Part shown: positions 10,317 through 21,225 of the stretch, piece by piece
Numbering within the stretch: the first letter of the stretch is position 1
How the letters are laid out: every line of letters starts with the position of its first letter
Assembly (NCBI GenBank): GCA_023375785.1
Contig: SZWC01002390.1
Span: 67,026-131,025 of the forward strand
Direction: 5' to 3'
Length of the DNA stretch: 64,000 bases
Source: Penium margaritaceum
Taxonomy: Eukaryota; Streptophyta; Zygnematophyceae; Desmidiales; Peniaceae
Made by a program: the position numbers and the translations under genes
Notes under the pieces: generated by a model
Told to the model about the DNA's origin: nothing
Database searches by the model: none
What the model saw: only the letters and a program-made list of their open reading frames with translations

Positions 10317-11596
10317 TACACACACTCTGGCACAACTCTGGCACAACTATGGCACAACTCTGGCACAACTCTGGCACAACTCTGGCACAACTCTGGCACA
10401 ACTCTGACACANNNNNNNNNNNNNNNNNNNNNNNNNNNNNNNNNNNNNNNNNNNNNNNNNNNNNNNNNNNNNNNNNNNNNNNNNNNNNNNNNNNNNNNNN
10501 NNNNNNNNNNNNNNNNNNNNNNNNNNNNNNNNNNNNNNNNNNNNNNNNNNNNNNNNNNNNNNNNNNNNNNNNNNNNNNNNNNNNNNNNNNNNNNNNNNNN
10601 NNNNNNNNNNNNNNNNNNNNNNNNNNNNNNNNNNNNNNNNNNNNNNNNNNNNNNNNNNNNNNNNNNNNNNNNNNNNNNNNNNNNNNNNNNNNNNNNNNNN
10701 NNNNNNNNNNNNNNNNNNNNNNNNNNNNNNNNNNNNNNNNNNNNNNNNNNNNNNNNNNNNNNNNNNNNNNNNNNNNNNNNNNNNNNNNNNNNNNNNNNNN
10801 NNNNNNNNNNNNNNNNNNNNNNNNNNNNNNNNNNNNNNNNNNNNNNNNNNNNNNNNNNNNNNNNNNNNNNNNNNNNNNNNNNNNNNNNNNNNNNNNNNNN
10901 NNNNNNNNNNNNNNNNNNNNNNNNNNNNNNNNNNNNNNNNNNNNNNNNNNNNNNNNNNNNNNNNNNNNNNNNNNNNNNNNNNNNNNNNNNNNNNNNNNNN
11001 NNNNNNNNNNNNNNNNNNNNNNNNNNNNNNNNNNNNNNNNNNNNNNNNNNNNNNNNNNNNNNNNNNNNNNNNNNNNNNNNNNNNNNNNNNNNNNNNNNNN
11101 NNNNNNNNNNNNNNNNNNNNNNNNNNNNNNNNNNNNNNNNNNNNNNNNNNNNNNNNNNNNNNNNNNNNNNNNNNNNNNNNNNNNNNNNNNNNNNNNNNNN
11201 NNNNNNNNNNNNNNNNNNNNNNNNNNNNNNNNNNNNNNNNNNNNNNNNNNNNNNNNNNNNNNNNNNNNNNNNNNNNNNNNNNNNNNNNNNNNNNNNNNNN
11301 NNNNNNNNNNNNNNNNNNNNNNNNNNNNNNNNNNNNNNNNNNNNNNNNNNNNNNNNNNNNNNNNNNNNNNNNNNNNNNNNNNNNNNNNTGGCCCAACTCT
11401 GGCACAACTCTGGCACAACTCTGGCATAACTATGGCACAACGCTGGCACAACTCTGGCACAACTCTTACAAAACTCTGGCACAACTCTAGCACAACTCTG
11501 GAATAACTCTACCACAATCCTGGCACAACACTGGCACAACTCTGGCACAACTCTGGCAAAACTCTGGCAAACCTACACCACAACTCTGGTACAACT
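10317..11596. repeat. 11-bp minisatellite array, partly unsequenced
   Basis: Tandem CTCTGGCACAA units (11 bp) run up to the gap at 10412 and resume on its far side at 11389, continuing in more degenerate form to about 11596. Read on the minus strand the unit is GAGTTGTGCCA. It shares its first seven bases with the 10-bp unit of the next array, which lies in the opposite orientation. Confidence 0.9.
10412..11388. other. Assembly gap (977 N)
   Basis: All bases are N. The same 11-bp unit stands on both sides, so the missing sequence is most likely more of that array, and its true length is unknown. Open frames running through this stretch are meaningless. Confidence 0.99.
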
Positions 11597-11605
11597 AGAG
11601 TTGTA
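11590..11605. other. Dyad at the junction of two opposed satellites
   Basis: TACAACT, AG, AGTTGTA: a perfect 7-bp inverted repeat with a 2-base centre. Left of it the 11-bp unit reads GAGTTGT on the minus strand; right of it the 10-bp unit reads GAGTTGT on the plus strand. The dyad is the exact point where orientation flips. Confidence 0.7.
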
Positions 11606-13508
11606 TGGAGTTGCACGGAGCTGTACGAGTCGTAGAGGGACGTACGGAGTTGTAGGAAGTTGTACAGTGCTGTACAGAGTTATACGAGTTTTACGGAGTT
11701 GTACGGAGTATTACAGAATTGTATAGAGTTGTACGGAGTTGTATGGATTTGTAGAAAGTTGTAGAATAGTATTTCAAATTTGTATGGAGTTGCACGGAGT
11801 TGTACTGAGTTTTACGGAGATTTATGGAATCGTGCAAAGTTGTACGGAGTTGCACAAAGTTGTAGAGAGCCATACGGAGTTGAACAAGGTTGTAGCGATT
11901 TGTATGGAGTTGTACCAAGTTGTACGGAGATGTACAGATGTTTACAGAGTTGTACGGAGTTATACAGAGATACATGGAGTTGTACGGAGTTGTAGAGAGT
12001 TGTACAGAGTTGTACGGAGTTGTACGGATTTGTACAGAGTGGCACCGAGTTATAGCAATTTGTGGCAAGCTGTAGCATATTGAAGCGAATTGTGAAGCGT
12101 TGTACATAACTGTACAAAGTTGTACAGAGTCGTACAGAATTATCAGAGTTCTAGAGAGCTGTACAGAGTTGTATGCAGATGTACAGATTTGTACAAAGTT
12201 GTACGGAGTTGCACAAAGTTGTACAAAGTCGTACAAATTTGTACAAAGTTGTACAAAGCTGTACGGAGTTGTACAAAGTTGTAAAACGTTGTACAAAGTT
12301 GTACGGATCTGTACAGATTTGTTCAAAGTAGTACAGAGTTGTATGGGGTTGTACGGAGTTTTACGGAGTTGTACGGAGCTGTACCGAGTTGTTGCAAGTT
12401 GTATGGAGTTTTACGGAGTAGTACGGAGATGTACGGAGTTGTACAAAGGTATACAGTATTGTATGGAGTTGTAGCAAGTTTTACCTAGTTATATGCAGTT
12501 GTACGGATTTGTATGGAGTTGAACTAAACTATGCTGGGTTGTACGGAGGTGTGTAAAGTTGTACGGAGTTGTACGAAGTTGTACGGATCTGTACGGAGCT
12601 GTACGGTATCAGCGGTTTGTACAGAGTTGTGCGGAGCTGTAAGAAGTTGTACGAAGTTGTACAAAGTTGTACGGAGTTGAACAGAGTTTTACGGGGTTGT
12701 ACAGAGTTGTATGGAGTCGTACAGAGGTGTACAGAGATGTACAGAGTTATAGGAAGTTGCACCAGTTGTACGGAGTCTCATAGAGTTATACATAGTTGTA
12801 CAGAGATGTACGGAGTTGTACGGAGTTGTGCGGAGTTCTACCGAGTTGTAGCGAGTTGTCTCGAGGTGTCGTTAGCTGTAGCAAGTTGTACAGAGTTGTA
12901 CATAGTTTATGGAGTTGTACAAAGCTGTACGGAGGTGGATAGAGTTGTACGGAGTTGCACCAAAATATATGTATTTTTGCAAAGTTGCACAGAGTTGTAC
13001 CGGGTTTCATGGAGTTATATAGAGTTGTACGGAGCTACACGGAGATGTATGGAAATGTACGGAGTTGTATGGAGTTTTACAGAGTTGTACACAGTTGTGT
13101 AGAAGTGTACGGACTTCTACAGAGGTGTAGCAAGTTGTACAGATTTATAGCAAGTTGTATGGAGTTGTGCGGAGTTCAACAGAGTTGGATGTAGCAATAC
13201 GGAGCTGGACGGAGTTTTACAGAATCATACATAGTTATACAAAGTTGTACCAATTCGTACAGATTTGTACAGATTTGCACGGAGTTGTGTGGAGTTGTAG
13301 GGAGTTGTACAAAGTTGTAGAGAGTTGTACGAAGTTGTATGGAGCTATACGGAGTTGTACGGAGTTGTACGGAGCTTTATGGCGTTGTATGGAGTTGTAC
13401 GGAGTCGTAAAAAGTTGTACAGAGTTGTACGGATTTGTTGCAAGTTGTATAAAAGTTGTATGGAGTTGTGCGGGGTTTCATGGAGTTGTACAGAGCTGTA
13501 CGGAACAG
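11597..13508. repeat. 10-bp minisatellite array
   Basis: About 190 copies of a 10-bp unit, consensus GTTGTACGGA with ACAGA and ACAAA variants. Three units make 30 bp, so open frames show a ten-residue period of the type RSCTELYGVV (plus strand, for example 12569-13102 and 13155-13511) or its minus-strand counterpart rich in YNSVQLCTT. Frames overlap on both strands and begin and end wherever a unit gains or loses a base. I read this as a non-coding array. Confidence 0.92.
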
Positions 13509-14140
13509 TAAGGGATTCCCCCTTCCCCCTCTCCCCCCGATAACAAAAGTATATTAGGGGGTTCATTGGGCAATGTACCTGAAAAAGGTTTAGAATAGAA
13601 CTCAAGTGTATACACTTGTGTAAGTTTGCACGTGGACATGCAATGCGCTCACCGATACACCTCCCCAGTACACACGTGGCTTTTGGGAAGGGGATGTCGC
13701 AAAACTGTTCGGTCGAGAGCAAGGTCCCGAGTTCACAATATGCAAGCAAGAAAGACATTGACAACAATGATACATTTTGACCGTTGATTGGAAGATCTTG
13801 ACATGAAAAATAGGCATTGGATACCTGGAAGAATAATACACACGTGTATACGAACAACTATCTATCAGTTGCATTGCGCAATGTACTGTCCAAATACACT
13901 TTTGATTCGGGGTGGGAAGGGGTCCACGTCCTCTACCCCCTCCCCACCCCCGAAAGTCGAAATTGTACTGCATGATAATGTGGGAAGTGTATATGGAGGG
14001 AGCTGAAACCAATACACAAGTGTGTCGATGCACTTGTGGGCATTTTTCCGTGCACTTGCGATACACTCCCCGCTGCAAATCCTCCATGTACTCAAATTTT
14101 TTGGGAGGGGGTGTAGAGATCCAACAAAAGGAGATACAAA
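13509..14140. repeat. Diverged C/G-tract fold-back repeats
   Basis: At least two diverged relatives of the 294-bp family. The first has CCCCCTTCCCCCTCTCCCCCC followed by AAAAGTATATTAGG (from 13516). The second has CCAAATACACTTTTG...GGGG (from 13891) followed by a C-rich stretch and a decayed mate arm. Associated motifs are the 16-bp palindrome CAAGTGTATACACTTG (13603-13618) and several CACTTGTG copies, also seen in the 294-bp units. Confidence 0.6.
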
Positions 14141-14639
14141 TGAGTACGTCCTGCAGCATCTGCACAATGCACTCCACAGATTCACATAAAGTTATGGAGG
14201 GGGGGCAATGAGAGGCTAGAGCAAATGACTTGCAAGTGTCCTTCCGAATGTCAAGTGGAGTCATTGCATGGCCTTTTGCAAAGCAAAAAAATATCACTCC
14301 TGCATCAAGTAGTTTGGGACTTTGGATAGGACCAACAGAAATGATTAGACACAATTGTGATTATGGAGATTCCCCATCCTGAAATAATCTCATGTGTTTT
14401 TATTTTGAAATCCAATTCACAAGTAAAACAATAGAATTTTGATAGAAATCGGTGTTGGATTGGTTTGATCTTCTATGCAGAGATCAATTTGGTGATTTTT
14501 GAAGTGAAGATTTCCTCAAAGTTAACATATCAAATGCGTATTGTACATGTATTTCTTATTGTATTAAACATGCACGATTAACCCTATCTCTGTGAGGTGG
14601 GAGGGTCAAACCGGCCTTCCCACTCTATTTAGAGACTAT
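14141..14639. other. Non-coding spacer
   Basis: About 500 bases of AT-leaning sequence with no open frame, repeat unit or element terminus that I can recognise. It separates the satellite field from the nest of LTR elements. Confidence 0.5.
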
Positions 14640-14877
14640 AGTAAAAGTGCAAACTGCTGAAGAAAGCACTTGGTACACCTTGGGAGCTGTTTGACAAATG
14701 CTAGTGGGTGGACCACCACCCAAAAATACTCTGGCGCTAGCTGGGTTTGCATTAGGGATCTGCGTGAGCATGGACACACTAAGCTATTCAAACAAACAGG
14801 GATGCCCTACATCACAACAGTCGCCTTGGAGTAAGGTTTTTGGATGCTTCTCCAGTGATGTTGTGCTCTGATACCAA
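14640..14877 (-). repeat. Partial LTR, probable left end of F
   Basis: The stretch with GGTGGACCACCACCC, GGGTTTGCAT, AGGGATCTGCGTGAGCATGGA is homologous to the U3 part of the B, C, E and F LTRs. It stops on the left at about 14640, so only about one third of an LTR remains. It ends with GCTCTGATACCA at 14866-14877, which can be read as the U3 terminus or as a tRNA-Met primer site facing a different LTR that begins TGTTACGTCG at 14880. The two readings cannot be separated by eye. Confidence 0.5.
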
Positions 14878-15340
14878 GTGTTACGTCGAGCAAGTTTTGA
14901 ATGGTTCAAAGGTAATGACTACACACTCACGTATCGGCTAGGTGTATAGTGACTCCGATCCGCCCCTCTTTCTCTAATGGACAGCTGGGTGCTTCGTTAC
15001 CATCTTGGTTTGTGGAAGACTTCTTGATTGAGTCTCCTTTTATAGAGATAGTGAAGGAGGCCAGGCAAGTTTTTTTGTGCATTTTGCAAGATGAAATCCC
15101 TTGCAAATACATTTGGTCATGGAGCTGATTCCTCTGGATGAAGGTAATGCGTAATAATCAAGAAAGAACACTCTGGGTGTAATGTAGTTGTTACGACCGC
15201 AATGAAGGGGAGCAATTTGCTGACGTCCTTGGTACAGTTCCCACACCCTCTACCGGTATCATACTTGAGAGGTAGGACCGGGTACATCAGGGAGAACCTC
15301 TACTGACACAGGGCCAGATGTGCTAAAGGAATTGACTCAA
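14878..15340. other. Unassigned stretch, possible LTR of another element
   Basis: About 460 bases that match none of the other elements clearly. The first 40 bases resemble the sequence immediately right of the nest (57344-57385), with GAGCAA and ATGGTT in common. There is no open frame of note. Confidence 0.35.
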
Positions 15341-15479
15341 TCACAGGATTGGGTGTGATAGAGGAGATTGACATAAGGACGTGATAATTTGTACATGAGG
15401 GGATTGACAATGGCATGGGAACAGGTGCACAAATTGGGACCGGCGAGGCCACTTGACCCATAGCCAAGATGGCTTAAAA

Positions 15480-16080
15480 ACTATTGACCGGAGACCGCAC
15501 CTTGGGTTGGGAGGCCCAAACAGACCCATCCGTAAGTCTGTGCTCCCCCATCTGCCAGGAAGCCACATTGGTGGAGACATTGTTATTAACTTGTGTCATA
15601 ACACTAGACAGGTTGTGGCAGGTGAGAGCCTCAAAGGAAAGGGTGCCTCAAAACTCAAACGGAATATCAAGAATGCCAAGCTTCAACCAAGAGGAAACAC
15701 CGAAGAAGGCACACGTGCCATCTCAAGGTGACACCTTGGACCCTACAAGTGTTCGTGTACCAGCCACATGTTAAGGGCCTTTGGACACAAGCAAGTCAAA
15801 GGTCGATGCAATGACCGAACCACAGCTCATGCGGTGTGACATTGTTTGGAAGTGGACCGTACGGCAGGTGGCTCAAAACCCACGTCATGGAAGAGAAGCC
15901 CTCGGTGACAAAGGACTCCAGGAGGAGTCTGCACTCATACCACATGGTGTAAACGGCATCCTCCATGGTGCTCTTCAAGCGCTCAGACACACCATTATGA
16001 TTATATGTCGCAGTGGCGAAGAGCTAGTGAAAAACATTGTACTTAGCAAAGCTATCCGTTTTGCAAAGGAACTCACCACC
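15480..16080 (-). pseudogene. Integrase relic of element F
   Basis: The minus-strand reading shows the copia integrase landmark SERLKSTMEDAVYTMW and, downstream, HLPYGPLPNNVTPHELWFG. These align with the same stretch in B (GVSECWNRTMEDAIRAM) and C. It includes a CTCCCCCAT (minus strand ATGGGGGAG) at 15543-15551 just past the integrase, as in B and C. The copy is a fossil, part of element F. Confidence 0.75.
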
Positions 16081-16559
16081 ACAAACCGAGAAGAAAGTGC
16101 AAAGGTTGTGACGAGGCTGCTGCTCCGCCATCACCGGCCATAGGCGGACCACCAGGATGACGTCGCTCCTATGGCAAAGGCTCTAGATCCATTGCACCTG
16201 GATGAAGTCATTGATCATAGTGAGAATACATCGACCCTGATATGAGAGGAACTTGACTGGAAGGGGAGCGAGGAGGTTCGAGTGCACCAACTCCAACAAA
16301 TGCACTATGCGAGGAGGACAGTTAGGGTAAGTGCTTCGATGAATGTTGTCTAGAATGTAAAATGGACAATCAGTCTTGGAAGGCCTGTTGAAGAAGCCAG
16401 ATAAATACCGAGGGCCAGCTGAATAAAAATGATCCCAAGCACATTATTTGACACTACAGATCGTCCATGATTGAAGCACAAAGAAAGGTGGCACAGATGT
16501 CGTGAACAGTCACTCTGACAAATTCGGCACCATTATCAAGAGAAAGACTCATCCTGGTG

Positions 16560-16800
16560 CAAGAACAATGAGAGAGCAAGACGAGCTCCAAAGCAGGGAC
16601 AAAGAGCACATTGGAAACATACAAGGGGCAAGACGGAGCATCAAACTACATAACTACAACTCCTAAGATAGGCAAGGACTGACCAGATACCATGTGAATG
16701 CTTCAAACAGACCTAATGGGGTCAAGAACCACAACAACACTGCAAATACTAGTTGTGTGATGGTATCAAAGTCAATGATCCAGGTACCACTCGCCTCACG
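16560..16800 (-). pseudogene. Protease relic of element F
   Basis: The minus-strand reading contains GTWIIDFD at the position where B has GTWIIDSGT and C has GTWIIDSGA, the copia aspartic protease landmark. Flanking DNA stays alignable with B's protease region. Fossil. Confidence 0.6.
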
Positions 16801-17259
16801 AGCTGCCGTTGACAGAGAACAACAAGCCATGGAACACTCCCCCTCTGCTGGAAGCTGAGTAGAGGACTCTGAATAACAGCTAACAACGAAAACATTCAAT
16901 TCGTCAAGCCAGGCACTGCTGGCAGATCCATGTTGCTAGCAAGTCGGCGGAGTCCCCCTACAAGAATCACCACAAGCAACAACCATAGTAGGGCAAGCTA
17001 TGTCTGGACCACACAATTGTGATAAACAGTTTTACCTCCCTGACTGCAAAGTTCCAGCAGCTGATGAATCTCAGCCATAGTGTGATCCCAAAGGTCGAGG
17101 TCACTACCCATGGTCTGAGAAGTAGAGGCCTCTGTTGCTTTCATTGTCATAACGCGACCTGCTCCTTTGTTATCAAAAGTCGACTGCTACATACGCACCA
17201 TCAAGAGGCTATACATGATCATGTTTGAGTCAAGGAGCTACTGGCACTTTGTGTAGTTT

Positions 17260-18620
17260 TGAGTGCCTTTGTGGTTGTAACAATGGACAAACTTCTTGCT
17301 ATTGCTGCTCGTAAACTGTTGTTGCTGCTATTGTCATTTGCCACGTGTCTTTTTTTTCTCCTTCTCCCCCTATGTGGCCGCTGCAATGTGAGGGTAGAAA
17401 GGGGAGGTGGATGAAGTTGTGAAACAAATGCTAACAAAGTAAGGCGTTGCTCATCAATAGATGGATTGTCACAACAATGAGTACGACAAGTGACGCCTAC
17501 CTCATGGGCCAATGTCGCCTGAAGGAAATAAGAATGAGCCTATGAGACCAGCTGAAGAAACTCGGGTTACTCGGAGACGGCAACACGGTTTAAGTCCGAG
17601 ACAAGCTTCACGTCATGATGGTGCCGAGTTTCTAGAGTTGTGTCCCACCATCAGTCTCGACACGCATGCAAATACACATGGCGTGTTGTTTGTGGTTAAT
17701 TGTGTGCTTTGTGAGTTGCTGCAGCAGGGAGTAGAACTCACGTAGGTGGACCATCCCCGAGGCATGGATTTCCGTAGCACACAAGTGTCAGGGCCAACAT
17801 CCAATCCTGAGTAGGCCGGCTACGGTCCCGGTCCCTGCCATAGTCTCCTGCATCATTGTGTAGATAAAGTCACTCATCGCCCTTACCACCCTCTGGACCT
17901 ATTGAACATTAGTGGTTTGGTCTTGGCCGTGGTAGTAGGACAAGATGCCTTCCGAGTTCGCCCACACGTGCAAAAAATTCTCTGAGCAGTCGAAGGCATT
18001 TTCGTTGTCATAGCAAGGTGGAGGTGTCCCAAAGTCCTTCGGTCATTGCTACATGGAGAGGGCAACTTCAGGCTCTGGTGAAGGTGGACGAGGTATAGGA
18101 AGAACACCACTGAGTGTGACATCAAATGTAAGCTCTCCTGACTGCCTTGGCTGGTCTTGATGGCAAGGTGGTACAAGGATGATAGGCTGCCTTCCAGAAC
18201 GTAACTCACAAATCTGCTCGTAAAGAATGTAAAACGTACCTCCACATGAGTCGTCCTCCGTTTTCTCCCCATTCCTTGTGTCAAGCTGCGATGGGGGTGT
18301 TGCGGATTGGATGCTAGGTGCTGGGATTGCCAAAACCATATATACACCTCCACCAGCTCCATCTAACGTCTCCTGCGAGGCTCATGAACGCCCCTCGAGT
18401 ATGTCCACAATCTCCTATAGGGTCGATGTGATACTGCAATTAACGACACATCTCATCATGCGTCCGACAAATATCGTGAATCACGAGCGCATGGGATTGT
18501 GTGCTCGTGACGCTTGAAGAGGAGGAAGCCGAGGGGTCTGTCAGCCTACTGCCTTTGTCACAGAGGAGCACCATAAGTGTCACTCAGTACGGGTCTGAAA
18601 GCCAAAGTCCTTGAAATGAT
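17260..18620 (-). pseudogene. gag relic of element F
   Basis: DNA in this stretch aligns with the gag of B (39200-40640) and C, including the region of the capsid segment that in C reads DGFDCWEILFQVW and the zinc-knuckle region near 17270-17340. No long frame remains. Fossil, member of the same family as E, B and C. Confidence 0.6.
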
Positions 18621-19284
18621 GAATCATTGGAGTTCTCAAATACCCGATTCTTTTGCAACAATTGATTTTCTAAGGAGAACGTCGGCTAATTGTCGTTGAT
18701 GACGTCCTCACACATAATGATGACTTCAAATTCGAAACGATCACGAGGGCAATGTCGGTGGCACCATGCAAACAAAGTGCAACAAATTGCAAGACATCAT
18801 GTTTTTGTTATCAGATTGAAATCTAAAACAAAATTTAGACGTGAGAGTGTGTTTTTGTTTCCCGTGCTAAATAGGACACGAAACGAGACAATAATGATTG
18901 TGATGGATAGGTTATCACCAGGACTCTGTAGCGAGTAACCACATGCCAAAAATGATGGTCAAATGGGGATGTCCCACGCTCACACGTATGGGGGGTGATA
19001 GGTGTATTTGAAATGAAGGTTTTGTAAAGCTTCACGGACTCCTTAGTAACATCGGGTGTCCTAACCGCTGCCTGGGAATGTTGAATGATGCATTGTTGTA
19101 CCGACTGAGGTAGCGTGGTGATGCACCTGTAGCTATTATCGCGAGGATGTCTCTAGTGCTATTGTCAAGTACGGCTAGTCATTGCGGCATGGTGGGTCCT
19201 CCTAGGACTATGGTTGCAATTGTGACTCTCAATACTGTTGGAACCACTGCATATTTGCTTGGCATCTCATCGAGGGATGCTCCT
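18621..19284 (-). other. Leader of element F
   Basis: Untranslated stretch between primer site and gag. It aligns with the leader of E (for example an ATGGTCAAATGG-like match near 18953 and 23962, and a GTGACTCTCA match near 19221 and 24220). It contains TGATGACGTCC near 18697, a diverged form of the TGACGTCA motif found in the other leaders. Confidence 0.5.
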
Positions 19285-19297
19285 TGCTACTCAATCA

Positions 19298-19829
19298 TGA
19301 GAAAATACTAACAAATTTAGGAAGCTTCCTAGATTTGTTGTCGCTGACTTGACATCACTGTCCAGTTGGCTAACATAATAGCATGCAAGCAGGTGGCACA
19401 TACATCAAGGGTTGAGTAAGAGAGGGGTATGGAGTGTCATGAGTTTCAAAAGCTTTATCATGCAGAGAAGAACGATAAAAGAGAAGCACAAAGCAATCAT
19501 CACTGCGGAGTACCGTGGATGAAGCACATGGCAGGTTCAGTATGTCCTAAAGCAGGCCCAAACCCATCGTATTGGTTGCAAATCTGCACATGTGCTGTGA
19601 ATGAAGAGCTCTCTAGGAAAACAGATGCTTAGTCTTGATCTAGGCATAAACAATGCTCACATACATTGGCCCGCCAGTGACTTATGCACGTAGAATGCAA
19701 AATATGCAAATCTTGCTCCTGAGCCAGTCCATTGGAAAAATGTAGAGAACACTGCAGAGTGCTGAAGCAAGCACTTAAGACACCTTGGCAACTGTCTGGC
19801 AGCTGTTGATGGATGGACCACCACTTGAC
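19298..19829 (-). repeat. 5' LTR of F, first piece
   Basis: Begins TGAGAAAATACTAAC right after a diverged primer site (19285-19297). It runs to 19829, where E is inserted; the five bases TTGAC (19825-19829) recur at 33950-33954. The LTR continues at 33955. The order of motifs (AGTCACAAG-like, CAAATATGC-like, GGACCACCAC) follows the B, C and E LTRs. Confidence 0.7.
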
Positions 19830-20506
19830 TGAGAAACTTCCTGGAATCTTCCTAACCGCTTCCCACTTAACGAAGCATCAGTGCTAAGTCAGTGTGTGAT
19901 GACAGTCACAAGTCATGCACGAAATTGCAAGGGTCTGGGTAGGGACACGTACAAAGTGTCTGGAAGCTCAAAATGAATATAACTACAGAATGATATGACA
20001 ACGGACAAGAACACAACATAAATACCAGCCGTGGTGCATGGCAAGTGACGCACGCACAGTGTCAGTTTGTCCTAAAACTGGCCCAAAACTACTCTTTTGC
20101 CCGTAACTCTATGCACAAGTATCCAAACGCAACACCGTATGGACCTAGAGATGCAAAATCTTGAGCCAGACGCTACGACTGGTCATGCGTACATGTATGG
20201 CATCGAGTAGTGGAAAAACAATGTGAAACATGCAAATTGGGCTCAGAATTAGTTCACCGAGGAAACTCCAGCGACTGTAGAAAAACTGTAGAGTATCCAA
20301 GCATGCACCCGGGACATCTTGGCAGCTGTATGGCTGCTATTGGTGCGTGGAGCCACCACCCGTCAATACTCCGGCACCAGCCGGGTTCGTATCAGGGAGC
20401 ACGTCGTCACTCTCTCCAACACTGCTGCTCCATACTACCAATACGGGGTATACGGACAATCACCATGGTTGTCGTCCATGACGGGTAGAAGCCACAGAAA
20501 CCAATA
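19830..20506 (-). repeat. 3' LTR of E
   Basis: On the plus strand it begins TGAGAAACTTCC and ends CCACAGAAACCAATA. It aligns along its length with the split copy at 24295-24517/33507-33949, sharing for example GTATCCAAACGCAAC and GACGCTACGACTGGTCA. Confidence 0.85.
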
Positions 20507-20516
20507 CTCCCTTTGG
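20507..20516 (-). other. Polypurine tract of E
   Basis: CTCCCTTTGG on the plus strand, i.e. CCAAAGGGAG on the minus strand, directly abuts the 3' LTR, the usual place for plus-strand priming. Confidence 0.6.
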
Positions 20517-20584
20517 CTGACATCGCCGTCACCACAATGACGAGTGAGGGGCTACACTCGCTGTCAGTTATAAATATCAACCAC

Positions 20585-20880
20585 AATGCAAGGTCTCCTC
20601 GTGACAGTGGTGTAACTCACCAGGTGCCCAAGTCTCGAATGTGCAAGACATAAACTACACACCCATGTGCCAAACATCACACAAGAGATACAAAATAAAA
20701 AGGTCTCCTCATGACCCTGGAACATGTCTCTTGGGTCCGGGTCTCGACTACACCTGCTCGCATGCATGGAGCATACATAACACATGGAGGTAATGGGTCT
20801 CCACGTCACACCGGAACAAGTCACAAGGTGTGCGAGTCTCGACCATCGTAATCTTAACGGGTGCATCCTGCCAAACACAA
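20585..20880. repeat. Three imperfect tandem copies of about 100 bp inside E
   Basis: Three stretches starting near 20590, 20701 and 20794 share GGTCTCC(T/A)C(G/A)TGAC or a close form, then a GT-rich spacer and AGTCTCGA or GGTCTCGACTA. They are strongly diverged and lie between E's PPT and its long frames. Confidence 0.5.
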
Positions 20881-21225
20881 ACCAAACACTCTGTCCTCAG
20901 AAGGGTGTTAGGCCAAAGCCCACAAACCAAAACTCCCCCCGGGCGGTAGAGGCTGACACCACAAGCAAAGCTGATGGCTGCTCCCAACACAATCTCTCAA
21001 GAGGGAGCATGGCTCCCCCATGGCCACATACCCCTGCACAACAATAGTAAGGATGACGATGATACTAGTCAGATGTTCTCGCACATAGCCTCACCCTAGA
21101 GCGCCATCGTCGCTGTCATCGTCGTCGCTGTTGTAGTCATCGCTGTTGTCGTCACCAATTACTGTGGCTGGTGCAATGCTGAGGGCCTCCTCCAAGTGCA
21201 TCACCTTATTTATGCCTGCCAATTG

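Noticed and set aside
10121-11506. 461-codon frame across the gap
   Set aside because: Most of it is translated N.
12569-13102. 177-codon RSCTELYGVV-type protein
   Set aside because: Direct product of the 10-bp period (three units make ten codons), overlapped by similar frames on the other strand.
10317-13508. CRISPR array
   Set aside because: The repeats are contiguous without unique spacers and the genome is clearly eukaryotic.
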